Shown piece by piece: positions 35,949 through 45,362 of a stretch of DNA of 64,000 nt (positions are counted from its first letter, which is position 1; each line of letters opens with the position of its first letter). Location of the stretch: NCBI RefSeq assembly GCF_046097065.1, contig NZ_CP175563.1, positions 558,001 to 622,000 on the forward strand. The letters are read 5' to 3'. The notes under the pieces were generated by a model. The model did no database searches and was not told the origin of the DNA. It was given only the letters and a program-made list of their open reading frames with translations. Source of the stretch: Syntrophus buswellii. Lineage in GTDB: Bacteria; Desulfobacterota; Syntrophia; Syntrophales; Syntrophaceae. Made by a program: the position numbers and the translations under genes.

Positions 35949-37241
35949 ATGAATTTTATAAAAATTAGAGATATTAGTACTTTACCTATGGTGCTGCTTT
36001 TTTTTAGTTATATATTGTATTATCAAATATATGCAGCTTCCTTAGCTTCTTATACTCTGGCTTTTAAAATTCTTGTCTTATTCATTTGTGGCCTTTATAG
36101 CATCTTTCATATTAATTTTAAAAAGTTAACCAATGGCGGTGTTATTCCACTTATTGGCGTATTCTGTTATATTATTTTTTTATTCGTGAGTTCAGTCGGA
36201 TCTGTAAATTCGCTATATTCACTTGTGCAAGCAGGATTACAAGTGGGGTTGCTCATTTCTGCTTGCGCCTTCGGACAATATTTGGTTGTTCATCGAGGTT
36301 CCAAGGCGCTGAATGTAATGATGATAATATATTTTTTTATTGTTTTAGGGAGTGTTTTCGGTGGTTTATTCGGCTTGAAGGAAATGTATAGTATTGAAGG
36401 TGGCATAAAGCGTTTCAACGGGATGTATGGGGAACCATCACTTCTTGGACTGACTAGTGGAGCTCTTGTTGGGTTTGCTTTATTTAACGTAAAACACAAA
36501 AAGTACCAATTTATTATTGTTGCTGTAGCGCTTATCTCGTTAGTGTTAAGTGGTTCTCGCGGGATGTTGCTATCTGTTGTACTTTCCCTGTTAGGCATCG
36601 GTCTGTTGCTATTTAAAATTGATCAAAAAACACGTTATAAACTAATTGGAGGAATTCTCCTGATAATTATTCTGATAGTTGCTGCTTTTGTACATAATCC
36701 TCAGCATTTACGAAGTGGATCATTAAGCAAGCTTTCAGGAAGGACTGAACTTTGGTCCAAGGCGGTTCCTAATGCCATGGGTCGATTAACGGGCTTTGGC
36801 TATTGTCTTGGAGGAACAGCCTTCAATCCAAATTTAAACGAAGTTGGTAGTATCTATATGCCACGTCATAAATTTGATATGTTCGAGCGTTCAACTTTTA
36901 AAGCAGCTTTACATAATGGATACGTGCAGGCTCTTGCAGATCTCGGAATTATAGGCTTCTCTTTCTACCTTTTAATCTTTCTTACGGGAATTAAAAAAGC
37001 AATACGAGAAGTTGAGTTAAAAGATTCAAGGTTATTCTGCTTTTTCATATTTTTCTTTGCTTTGGCAAATATGACAGAAAGCGTCATTATGAGCCCTACA
37101 AGTTCAAGTGGGCTTTTATTCTGGGTATCATGGTTTTTTCTCATAAATAATAACAGAGGTATCTTACATGAACGAGAAAGTAGCCATTGTACAAGTGAAA
37201 ATCCCTCATTATCGAGAGGAACTGTTTATAGCGTTGTGTAA
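35949..37241 (+). CDS. O-antigen polymerase-like membrane protein (second copy)
   Basis: A 430-residue membrane protein with roughly ten helices and the Wzy_C pattern LSGRTELWSKAVPNAM and HNGYVQALADLGIIG in the large loop. It is only distantly similar to the gene at 32807, so one may polymerise and the other ligate, or they may serve different chains. Its last 74 bp overlap the next gene in another frame; the final 20 residues look irregular, as if the original stop had been lost. Confidence 0.85.
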   Translation: MNFIKIRDISTLPMVLLFFSYILYYQIYAASLASYTLAFKILVLFICGLYSIFHINFKKLTNGGVIPLIGVFCYIIFLFVSSVGSVNSLYSLVQAGLQVGLLISACAFGQYLVVHRGSKALNVMMIIYFFIVLGSVFGGLFGLKEMYSIEGGIKRFNGMYGEPSLLGLTSGALVGFALFNVKHKKYQFIIVAVALISLVLSGSRGMLLSVVLSLLGIGLLLFKIDQKTRYKLIGGILLIIILIVAAFVHNPQHLRSGSLSKLSGRTELWSKAVPNAMGRLTGFGYCLGGTAFNPNLNEVGSIYMPRHKFDMFERSTFKAALHNGYVQALADLGIIGFSFYLLIFLTGIKKAIREVELKDSRLFCFFIFFFALANMTESVIMSPTSSSGLLFWVSWFFLINNNRGILHERESSHCTSENPSLSRGTVYSVV

Positions 37242-38274
37242 GAGGGTGCCAGGTATTAAAATATTTCATTCTTCTTATTTATCCAATGATGGCCTGGTTG
37301 AGTCGTTATCTTTCCCTTTTTCAAACGAGCATGTGAATATGACAGAAGTACGTGGTTTCACACTCCAAAAACTAACCAAACAAATTCTCTTTGATGATTA
37401 TAATTATGTGGTTCTTGGATTGGAACTAAAGATTCTTTCTAACCTGCTTATTGCCGTTCTTTGCCGGATACGGAAAATTAAACTGATCTTTTGGACACAT
37501 GGATATAATGTTCATTTGAAAGAGAAGAATATTAGGTTCTTTGTTGACAGATTCGTGAAGACCATCCTTATGAGAATGGCCTTTAAAATTTTGTTGTACA
37601 CCGAATATGGCTACAAAGAACTAATCCGTTGGCGAATCCCTGCGAGGAAGATAATTATACTTAACAACACAATCAATGAAAAATTATATGAATTTTATAT
37701 CACGAAATTTCGGACGAGCGAAAAGATAATCGGCAGCGATAAAGAAAAGCTGAAGCTTGCTATGGTTGGCAGACTTACAAAAGCAAAAAAAATTGAAATT
37801 CTAATTGATTTGGTGGTGCTGTTGAGGACGTCATACCCTCAAGTAAGTGCTTTGATTATAGGTGACGGTCCAGAAAGAGAACGTCTTGAGGCATTAGCGA
37901 AAGTTAAGGGGGTAGAAGATAGAGTTGTTTTTTATGGGACGATCAATGAGCCTGAGAGTTTAGTGCCGCTTCTTATGAAAGCCGATATGATGGTCCAACC
38001 TGGGGCCGTTGGATTGTCAATAGTTACAAGTTTTATCTGTGGTCTGCCTTTCATAACATTTCAAGACGCTGGGCATGGTCCGGAAATCGCTTATCTGAAG
38101 AGTGATTGCAACGGTTATATAGGTAGAAGTCTTGAAGATATAAAAGAATGGATAATTCACAACTATTCTAACAAGGAGCGTATGGAAAAATTGAGACAAG
38201 GCTGTTTCAAAGTCATCGAAGATGAAGTTAAATTTGAGTATTTCATTGATCGATTTGTCAGTGCTTTTCAATAA
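37168..38274 (+). CDS. Glycosyltransferase (GT4-like)
   Basis: A 368-residue cytoplasmic GT-B transferase. The C-terminal nucleotide-sugar half has AMVGRLTKAKKIEILIDL, IIGDGPERERLEAL and GHGPEIAYL. The N-terminal half is acceptor-specific. The donor cannot be read from sequence. Its start overlaps the preceding polymerase gene by 74 bp. Low GC. Confidence 0.85.
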   Translation: MNEKVAIVQVKIPHYREELFIALCKRVPGIKIFHSSYLSNDGLVESLSFPFSNEHVNMTEVRGFTLQKLTKQILFDDYNYVVLGLELKILSNLLIAVLCRIRKIKLIFWTHGYNVHLKEKNIRFFVDRFVKTILMRMAFKILLYTEYGYKELIRWRIPARKIIILNNTINEKLYEFYITKFRTSEKIIGSDKEKLKLAMVGRLTKAKKIEILIDLVVLLRTSYPQVSALIIGDGPERERLEALAKVKGVEDRVVFYGTINEPESLVPLLMKADMMVQPGAVGLSIVTSFICGLPFITFQDAGHGPEIAYLKSDCNGYIGRSLEDIKEWIIHNYSNKERMEKLRQGCFKVIEDEVKFEYFIDRFVSAFQ

Positions 38275-38307
38275 ATATTTGATACACTTGAGCTTTCTGT
38301 ATTACAA

Positions 38308-39546
38308 ATGAGAAAGCCTTTCTTGGCAATTGCCGATCAAGTAACAATTTCAGGAACTAATTTCCTTATTTCCCTCGCACTAGCAAGGTTTATGGTTGCT
38401 GCCGAATATGGCTTGTATGTATTCGGCTTTACAACTCTCATCATACTAGAGGGGTTGCAGAACAATCTCGTATCAGCACCTCTAAATGTGATTGCAGCAC
38501 GTAAAAACAGGTCAGAATGGCGTGAGTTGGTTTTTCACTCCCTTATTTTTCATGTAATTATCTCACTGCTTGTTATAGCTGCCTTGACTACTTCCTTCTT
38601 TTTACTGAGGGGTACGACTTATGGTGGAAACGCGATAGTTCTTCTGAACCTTAACATTACAGCTGTTGCGTTCATGGGCAGTGAACTGCTGCGCAAGTCC
38701 TTTTTGTCTATTCTTGATATTGGTAACACACTTTTACTTGATATTATCGCTTATTCAATCAGATTACTGGCGCTTGTTGCAGTTTTTTTTCTTGATTTGT
38801 CCAGTGCTGTGATCGTACTCCATTTTATTTCGCTCGGTTCTCTCACAAGCATTCTGATCGGTTTAAGAAAGATAAAATTAGATCTACATTTGATGAAGTT
38901 CAAGAAACCAGTCATGATTGAGATATTCGATTATGGCAAGTGGACACTATTGGATTGGCTCCCCTTTGTATTATCTGGCCAGTTATACGTATATATCGTA
39001 ACGTTTGTTCTTGGTAATGAGGCAACCGGTGCGCTAGGTGCCATTCGCAATTTTGTAGCGCCGGTTTCTATTTTGCTTGTCAGCCTGATGAATTATGTAC
39101 TTCCATATTTTTCGGGTATCTATGCTAAAAAAGGGGATCAGGCATTTAAGGCTAACCTTGGTTCTTTTTTTGTTACAATCAGTTTAATCCTTTTGGCCTA
39201 TCTTGCCATCATAAATATCTTTGCTGAAGAACTACTCTACCTGGTTTATGGTAAGTATAGTGAGTTCGCATTTATATTATTGTTACTGTCATTCGGAATT
39301 GCTCTAAACATCTTTTTCAAACCCTTTGATATATATCTACGTGTAATTTGCAAGCCCAAATATATTTTTCTTTCGAGGATAGGTTCGGCTGCAGTTTCTT
39401 TGCTGCTCTGCTATCCGTTAGTTTTTTACTACGGTCTTTCCGGTGCCGCACTCAGCTATATATTATCCCAAGCAGGGATGCTGGTCATGCTTAGTTTCTT
39501 CACAGTGAAACTCGGTAACTTCGTGTCGAGAAAAAGGAGCGTATGA
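38308..39546 (+). CDS. Wzx-like flippase
   Basis: A 412-residue polysaccharide-biosynthesis membrane protein with twelve or more hydrophobic helices. The start FLAIADQVTISGTNFLISLALARFM is typical of the MATE-like flippases that move lipid-linked repeat units to the periplasmic face. Together with the Wzy-like proteins it argues for a Wzx/Wzy-dependent pathway. It overlaps the next gene by 4 bp (ATGA type), so the two are coupled. Confidence 0.85.
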   Translation: MRKPFLAIADQVTISGTNFLISLALARFMVAAEYGLYVFGFTTLIILEGLQNNLVSAPLNVIAARKNRSEWRELVFHSLIFHVIISLLVIAALTTSFFLLRGTTYGGNAIVLLNLNITAVAFMGSELLRKSFLSILDIGNTLLLDIIAYSIRLLALVAVFFLDLSSAVIVLHFISLGSLTSILIGLRKIKLDLHLMKFKKPVMIEIFDYGKWTLLDWLPFVLSGQLYVYIVTFVLGNEATGALGAIRNFVAPVSILLVSLMNYVLPYFSGIYAKKGDQAFKANLGSFFVTISLILLAYLAIINIFAEELLYLVYGKYSEFAFILLLLSFGIALNIFFKPFDIYLRVICKPKYIFLSRIGSAAVSLLLCYPLVFYYGLSGAALSYILSQAGMLVMLSFFTVKLGNFVSRKRSV

Positions 39547-40643
39547 AAAAAAGGATGTTGCTCGTTATGCCCATGCCACCACCTATGCATGGCTCCAACG
39601 TTGTGAATCAGTATGTTGCTTCTATTGAACTGGGCGATTTGGTAAATAGCAGGATCTTGCCAATAAGGTATGCCCGTGAGATCAGTGATATTGGCAGTTT
39701 TCGCTTTAGTAAAGCTGTGCAATTTCTCGTCATATGGGTTAAGTTACTTATCAACCTTGTCATGTTTCGACCGCACTATGTGTACTTTGTTCCCGCAGTC
39801 ATTGGAATTTCTTACCTTAGGGACTTTGCGCTTGCAATCCTGTTCAAGGCATTTGGAACAGAGATTATTTATCATTTACATGGCAAGGGAATTCGGGAAC
39901 AGGCATGTAACCGGCTATATCGGCACGCATACAAGCTCTTTTTTAACCGAACAAATATCATACATCTCTCACCTTTGCTGTTCAAGGATTTGGATGGTTT
40001 AACGGAAGGCTGTAGGATATATTCTCTAGCCAATGGAATTGAGTACGAGGATTTTAGTAAAAGCCGCACCGACGATTCATCAACCCCAAATATATTGTAT
40101 TTGTCTAATTTTGTTTCTTCTAAGGGGATGCTAGATTTTATGAATGCGTGTGGACTTCTGGTGAAGGCTGGTTTTAGATTTAATCTTTTTTTAGCTGGTA
40201 TGCCCTCCCGGGATATCTCCGTTTCTTTTATTCAGGATCGTATCAAGGAACTCGGTCTGCAAGGTTTTATAAAGCATCTTGGGCCTGCCTACGGTGATGA
40301 AAAAAAAGCCCTTCTAAGAAAGGCCGATATTTTTGTACTTCCCACGTGCAAGGACTGTTTCCCCTTGGTATTGCTTGAGGCTTTATCTTATGGAATAGCG
40401 ATTGTAACAACAGATGAAGGGGCAATTGCTGAGATTATCGAAAATGGTAAAACAGGTCTAATTGCACAAAAAAGAGATCCGCAGGATTTAGCTGACAAAA
40501 TAGCGCATCTAATCAATTCTCCTGAGTTAAGAATATCCTTAGGCCGAAATGGCCGTTCAAAATTTCTCAATCACTATACGCTTGATAAGTTCAGGCAGGA
40601 ATTCAGACGGATAATTGCTGAAATAGTTCAAAATAAGAACTAA
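39543..40643 (+). CDS. Glycosyltransferase family 4 protein
   Basis: A 366-residue GT-B transferase. PMPPPMHGSN near the N-terminus and the classic C-terminal LPTCKDCFPLVLLEALSYG followed by TTDEGAIAEIIENG (the E-x7-E loop) are clear. It adds one sugar of the repeat unit at the cytoplasmic face; donor and linkage unknown. Translationally coupled to the flippase gene. Confidence 0.9.
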   Translation: MKKRMLLVMPMPPPMHGSNVVNQYVASIELGDLVNSRILPIRYAREISDIGSFRFSKAVQFLVIWVKLLINLVMFRPHYVYFVPAVIGISYLRDFALAILFKAFGTEIIYHLHGKGIREQACNRLYRHAYKLFFNRTNIIHLSPLLFKDLDGLTEGCRIYSLANGIEYEDFSKSRTDDSSTPNILYLSNFVSSKGMLDFMNACGLLVKAGFRFNLFLAGMPSRDISVSFIQDRIKELGLQGFIKHLGPAYGDEKKALLRKADIFVLPTCKDCFPLVLLEALSYGIAIVTTDEGAIAEIIENGKTGLIAQKRDPQDLADKIAHLINSPELRISLGRNGRSKFLNHYTLDKFRQEFRRIIAEIVQNKN

Positions 40644-40668
40644 TCTATAACATTGGAATCATCTTGTG

Positions 40669-40737
40669 ATTTTATCATTGTAGAAGCGCTAGCTACTGAG
40701 AAACGCAAAAAGAGACGCTTCAACACAACGATAAAAT
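40669..40737. repeat. Long imperfect inverted repeat between two exopolysaccharide genes
   Basis: ATTTTATCATTGTAGAAGCG (40669-40688) faces a partner at 40716-40737 that reads CGCTTCA, then ACACAACG, then ATAAAAT. Only a few bases mismatch, and the loop is 27 nt. No T-run follows. It could form a stem between the glycosyltransferase and acyltransferase messages, or be a remnant of a small insertion. Confidence 0.5.
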
Positions 40738-40751
40738 GAAAGGAATTTTTT

Positions 40752-41792
40752 TTGCGATTGCTGGAAAAACACGATTATGATTTTGACAGTGTTCGTGCTT
40801 TTCTCGTTACATCAATGGTATTTTTGCATGCATTCGAGCAATTCTACATAAAAACTTTCAATGGGAACTTTACCTCCTGCGTTCTCATAGGATTTGTTTT
40901 GTTATCAGGTTTTGTGGTTGGCGTTAAACATACTGACTATATGAATCATCGTCCATCTTTTTATTTTGCCAAATATTTCAAAGGGTCTTTTAAGCTTTTT
41001 GTGCTATTTTTCTTGTGTAATTTAAGTATTATGGTGCTTCTTCCCGAAAGATTTGGCAAGCTACTTCTATTGAGTCCTGACCAAATTTTAAGGGACATTT
41101 TACTAGGACAAAGGCACGATATCTTTGGTTTTGAAGTGTTGATTCCCATTGCTTATACTATGATTATTACTTGCGTACTGCTTGCTTTAGTCAGAGACAA
41201 GTGGGTTTTCCCTTTGGCAATGTGCGTATTCGTACTGCTTGGATTTATGGAAAAAGTGAATATGGGCATAATGGATTCTTATAATATTAAATTACTTCTT
41301 GTTGGATTTATAGGCGGATGCGTAGGTAAAATTGTAAATCCTCAGGATTGGGATAACTTAATGGAGAAGTTTTATAAAGGTAATGCATTAACAATATTAA
41401 GTGTGCTGGTGCTCCTCTATTATTTATATTTGATCCTTTTTACGGATGAGGGTGCCGGTGCATACATTACCTTTTTTGTTCCTGTTCTTCCAACCATGAC
41501 GATCTTGCTTTTAATTTATATGACATCTAAAAAAATTAAAATAAACTGTCTTAGGCCAGTGCGACTGATAACGTTACCTCTTTCGAAAAATATGTTGTTT
41601 GCCTATCTCTTTCATATCCTACTGATTAATTCCATGTTCCTTGTAGTAAACAAACATTCTCAAAGCGCATTATCCTGTGTGTTCATAGGAATATTTGTTC
41701 TTATAGTTACTGTCCTGATGTGCTGGGGGATCGAATATTCTGCTAAAAGGCTGATTTTTTTCGATAAAATATATTCAACACTATTCAGGTAG
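40752..41792 (+). CDS. Membrane acyltransferase (acyltransferase-3-like)
   Basis: A 346-residue protein with about ten hydrophobic helices. The N-terminus DSVRAFLVTSMVFLHAFE carries the Arg and the His at the spacing typical of acyltransferase-3 enzymes, which add acetyl or other acyl groups to sugars. The start is TTG 40752, preceded by AAAGGA. It would decorate the polysaccharide. Similarity is limited beyond the N-terminal motif, hence moderate confidence. Confidence 0.7.
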   Translation: MRLLEKHDYDFDSVRAFLVTSMVFLHAFEQFYIKTFNGNFTSCVLIGFVLLSGFVVGVKHTDYMNHRPSFYFAKYFKGSFKLFVLFFLCNLSIMVLLPERFGKLLLLSPDQILRDILLGQRHDIFGFEVLIPIAYTMIITCVLLALVRDKWVFPLAMCVFVLLGFMEKVNMGIMDSYNIKLLLVGFIGGCVGKIVNPQDWDNLMEKFYKGNALTILSVLVLLYYLYLILFTDEGAGAYITFFVPVLPTMTILLLIYMTSKKIKINCLRPVRLITLPLSKNMLFAYLFHILLINSMFLVVNKHSQSALSCVFIGIFVLIVTVLMCWGIEYSAKRLIFFDKIYSTLFR

Positions 41793-41827
41793 AATCAGTC
41801 AATATTTCACTTTGAGAGAGTTCTGAA

Positions 41828-43195
41828 ATGCTGCGTAGTATAATTATTGGATATCCTCCATACATTGCGAAAAAAAATCTGCTAAGACGTACAGAAACTT
41901 TTACCAGGGAAAAACTGAATGACTTGCAATCATCTTTATTAAACAAAATTCTTCACCACGCGGTCAGAAATATACCCTTTTACCAACGAAATATATCGCA
42001 ACCCAAAATATGTGATCATAAGGATCCTTTTACATTTTTGTCCTCTTTCCCAATAATAGACAAAAACGCAATACGTAATGAGCTTGAGAATTTTTTAACC
42101 GGTCCGGCATATAGACGGCTTAAAGTTTACACAGGTGGTTCAACAGGCAATCCGATGGCATTCTATTTGGATCGCTTAGTAACTCGGCAGGTAGAGAAGG
42201 CATTCATTTTTGATCAATGGGGTAGAGTAGGATACCGTTTTGGTGATGCGATATTCAACTTAAGGGGAAGAACACCCAAGAAGGGACATTTTGTAGATCA
42301 TGACATGTTATTTAACATCTACTATGCGTCGTCGCTTGATCTAAGCATGACAACTGTAAATGACTATATCACCGCCATTAATCGGATAATGCCCCGTTTT
42401 CTCCATGGATACCCGTCAACGATGTATCAATTGGCTGTACTTATGGAAAATGCGGGTAGAAAATTGCAGATCAAACCCACGGCCGTTTTTTGTGGGTCGG
42501 AAAAACTATTTCCATACCAGAAGGCAAAAATTGAAGAGATCCTGGGTTGCAAGGTCTATCACTGGTATGGGCACAGTGAATGTTTGGCGCTTGGTGGCGC
42601 GTGTGAGTGCTCTGATGTTCTTCATTTTTACCCACAGTATGGCTACACCGAGTTACTGCCGACAGGCGTTACCGATGAATCCGGAAGAGAGCTATTCGAA
42701 ATTATAGCGACGGGCTTCAATAACAGGGTAATGCCGTTGATTAGATACCGTACCGGTGATTATGCTGTGCTTTCTGAATCCCAGAGTTGCCGTTGTGGAC
42801 GGAATTATTTGCTTATCGATGAAGTGATCGGCAGGCAGCAGGAATTTATTGTTGATGCCCATGGGTCCCTGATCAGTGCAACCAGTTTCATTATGGGCCC
42901 ACACTACAAAGCGTTCCATGGGATAGAGTCGATTAAAGTTCACCAACACAAACCTGGTGCAATTGAAATTGTAATTGTGAAAGGGGAAGGCTTTCATGAA
43001 GAGCTTGTTCACTTGATGAAGAACAGGATGAAGGACTTAATGGGTGACCGGATGGCAATCAAGATCGTCTATTCAGAGACGATAGATAAAAGCCCTATCG
43101 GCAAGGCGAAACTTGTAGAGCAGGAATTGGATATCCGCGATTATCTTCCGTGTGCGTTTATGGATGAAGGGGGTTCAACTACGTGCTGCAACTGA
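41828..43195 (+). CDS. CapK/PaaK-like adenylate-forming enzyme
   Basis: A 455-residue AMP-binding enzyme related to phenylacetate-CoA ligase and coenzyme F390 synthetase; the CapK group is common in capsule loci. Seen are the P-loop YTGGSTGNPM, FCGSEK, WYGHSE and YRTGDY. It probably activates an acid for attachment to the polysaccharide, perhaps with the membrane acyltransferase just upstream. The last 13 bp overlap the next gene. The DNA composition begins to return to the flanking level across this gene. Confidence 0.88.
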   Translation: MLRSIIIGYPPYIAKKNLLRRTETFTREKLNDLQSSLLNKILHHAVRNIPFYQRNISQPKICDHKDPFTFLSSFPIIDKNAIRNELENFLTGPAYRRLKVYTGGSTGNPMAFYLDRLVTRQVEKAFIFDQWGRVGYRFGDAIFNLRGRTPKKGHFVDHDMLFNIYYASSLDLSMTTVNDYITAINRIMPRFLHGYPSTMYQLAVLMENAGRKLQIKPTAVFCGSEKLFPYQKAKIEEILGCKVYHWYGHSECLALGGACECSDVLHFYPQYGYTELLPTGVTDESGRELFEIIATGFNNRVMPLIRYRTGDYAVLSESQSCRCGRNYLLIDEVIGRQQEFIVDAHGSLISATSFIMGPHYKAFHGIESIKVHQHKPGAIEIVIVKGEGFHEELVHLMKNRMKDLMGDRMAIKIVYSETIDKSPIGKAKLVEQELDIRDYLPCAFMDEGGSTTCCN

Positions 43196-45342
43196 CCCAG
43201 AAATTAAAAGATGGAAAGATACAAGTACTTGAAGTGCCTGCCCCCTCGATTGCCAAGGGTTGTGTCCTGGTGCGCAACCATTATTCCCTGATCAGTGCCG
43301 GCACTGAAGGCAGCACCGTGAAAACGGCCCGCAGCAGTTATCTGGCCAAGGCGAAGGAGCGTCCCCAGCAGGTGAAGCAGGTTATTGATGTGGCCATGAG
43401 CCAGGGGGTTGAACAGGCTTATCGCGCGGTGATGAAGAAGTTGGATGCCCATTCGCCAATGGGTTATTCCTCTGTCGGCGAGGTTGTGGCAGTTGGTATG
43501 GGAGTGACGGAATTTTCCATTGGGGATCTTGTTGCCTGTGGTGGTTTGACGGCATGCCATGCTGAAATCGTTTCGGTGCCGGTCAATCTCTGTGTCACGC
43601 TGCATGCGGATGCAGATTTGCGACAGGCCGCCTACAACACGTTGGGTGCCATTGCCCTGCAGGGAGTCCGACAGGCTGACCTTCGGTTGGAAGAAACCTG
43701 CGCTGTGATCGGGTTGGGTTTGTTGGGGCAGATTACGGCACTCCTTCTGAAATCATCAGGCGTCAGGGTCGTTGGAACCGATATCGATCAAGCTATGGTC
43801 GACATAGCAAAAGATCACTGTGCAGATCTCGCAATTACACGTCATTCTGCAGGTATTGAGAATAAAATAATGGAATATACAGGCGGAATTGGTTGTGATG
43901 CAGTCATCATTACCGCCGCAGCGAATTCACTGGACCCGATCAATTTTGCCGGTTCCATTGCAAGAAAAAAGGGAACCGTTGTTGTTGTCGGGGCGGTTCC
44001 GACAGGATTTGATCGCGAGCCCCATTTTTACAGGAAGGAACTTCAGGTTAAAATGTCCTGTTCCTACGGTCCCGGACGCTATGATCCTCTTTATGAGGAA
44101 AAAGGGATCGACTATCCTGCTGCCTATGTGCGCTGGACGGAAAAGCGCAACATGCAGGCCTTTCAGGAACTGATTCACTCTCGTAAGATGGATGTGAGTT
44201 ACCTGACGACGCACACGTTCAAACTGGCCGAGGCGAGAAGCGCTTATGATATGCTCCTTGCCAAGTCGGAACCGTATATTGGTATTTTAATAGAATACGA
44301 TACAGAAAAAAAATTGACAATTGACAGCCCGCGGTCAGTTCCGCTAGATGCGAAACTAAGAAAATCGCCAGTTTCCGTTGGTTTCATTGGAGCGGGATCA
44401 TATGCGCAAAGCAATCTGCTGCCCAATATTCCCAGGAGCAAGGAGATCAATCTTGTCGGGGTCATGACTGCCACGGGGACCAGTTCTCGTTCTGTTTCCG
44501 ACCGGTACGGATTTGATTTCTGTACAGCGAATGAGAAAGACATCCTTGAAAGTCCGGTGATCAACACGATTTTTATCGCAACACGTCATGATTCTCATGG
44601 AGATTATGTTTTAAAAGCGCTGAACATGGGAAAACATGTATTTGTCGAAAAACCACTGTGCTTGTCCCGGACCGATTTGGATAACATCAAGACTGTTTAT
44701 GAGTCATCGCGGCACGAAGAAAATCCAATTGGGTTGATGGTAGGGTACAATCGGAGGTTTTCACCCCTGGCAAAAAGAGTTAAAGAAGAATTTGGAGATG
44801 GTCCCATGGCCATGACCTACCGGATAAATTCGGGCTCCATCCCCGCCGATTCCTGGATTCAAGACATGGAAATTGGCGGAGGCAGGGTAATTGGCGAGAT
44901 TTGTCATTTCGTCGACTTTCTTACCTTTCTTAACGGCTCTCTTCCCATTTCTGTGTATGCGGATGTGATGGCGGCTTCCAACAAGCTGAATGATACCCTT
45001 GTTATATCACTGAAATTTCAAAACGGTTCCATTGGCTCAATATCCTACCTGGCAAATGGAGATAAGGGGCTTGCCAAAGAACGTATCGAAATCTTTGCGC
45101 ATGGCTGTACGGCCGTAATTGATGACTTCAAGAACATGGTGATCTATGCTGGTGGCAGGAAAAAAGAGAAACATCTTCTGAGCCAGGACAAAGGGCAGAA
45201 ATCAGAAGTGGGACTGTTTATTGAGGCAATCGTGGAGGGGAAGCCGCCATTAATTCCTTTCAAAGAGATGTACAGCACGTCTTTGGTGACCTTCGAAATC
45301 CTGGAATCGATTAGAAATAATCAAGTTAGACTGCTGCAATGA
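43183..45342 (+). CDS. Bi-domain dehydrogenase (MDR plus Gfo/Idh/MocA)
   Basis: A 719-residue fusion. The first half (about 1-370) is a zinc-type medium-chain dehydrogenase with the nucleotide site VIGLGLLGQ. The second half (about 385-719) is a Gfo/Idh/MocA sugar oxidoreductase with VGFIGAGSYAQ and the HVFVEKPL motif. Such fusions occur in polysaccharide clusters next to heparinase-like genes and an AMP-ligase, as here, but the reaction is not established. The start is GTG 43183, overlapping the previous gene by 13 bp. Confidence 0.88.
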   Translation: MLQLTQKLKDGKIQVLEVPAPSIAKGCVLVRNHYSLISAGTEGSTVKTARSSYLAKAKERPQQVKQVIDVAMSQGVEQAYRAVMKKLDAHSPMGYSSVGEVVAVGMGVTEFSIGDLVACGGLTACHAEIVSVPVNLCVTLHADADLRQAAYNTLGAIALQGVRQADLRLEETCAVIGLGLLGQITALLLKSSGVRVVGTDIDQAMVDIAKDHCADLAITRHSAGIENKIMEYTGGIGCDAVIITAAANSLDPINFAGSIARKKGTVVVVGAVPTGFDREPHFYRKELQVKMSCSYGPGRYDPLYEEKGIDYPAAYVRWTEKRNMQAFQELIHSRKMDVSYLTTHTFKLAEARSAYDMLLAKSEPYIGILIEYDTEKKLTIDSPRSVPLDAKLRKSPVSVGFIGAGSYAQSNLLPNIPRSKEINLVGVMTATGTSSRSVSDRYGFDFCTANEKDILESPVINTIFIATRHDSHGDYVLKALNMGKHVFVEKPLCLSRTDLDNIKTVYESSRHEENPIGLMVGYNRRFSPLAKRVKEEFGDGPMAMTYRINSGSIPADSWIQDMEIGGGRVIGEICHFVDFLTFLNGSLPISVYADVMAASNKLNDTLVISLKFQNGSIGSISYLANGDKGLAKERIEIFAHGCTAVIDDFKNMVIYAGGRKKEKHLLSQDKGQKSEVGLFIEAIVEGKPPLIPFKEMYSTSLVTFEILESIRNNQVRLLQ

Positions 45343-45362
45343 GCTCACACCTGCTGTGATTC

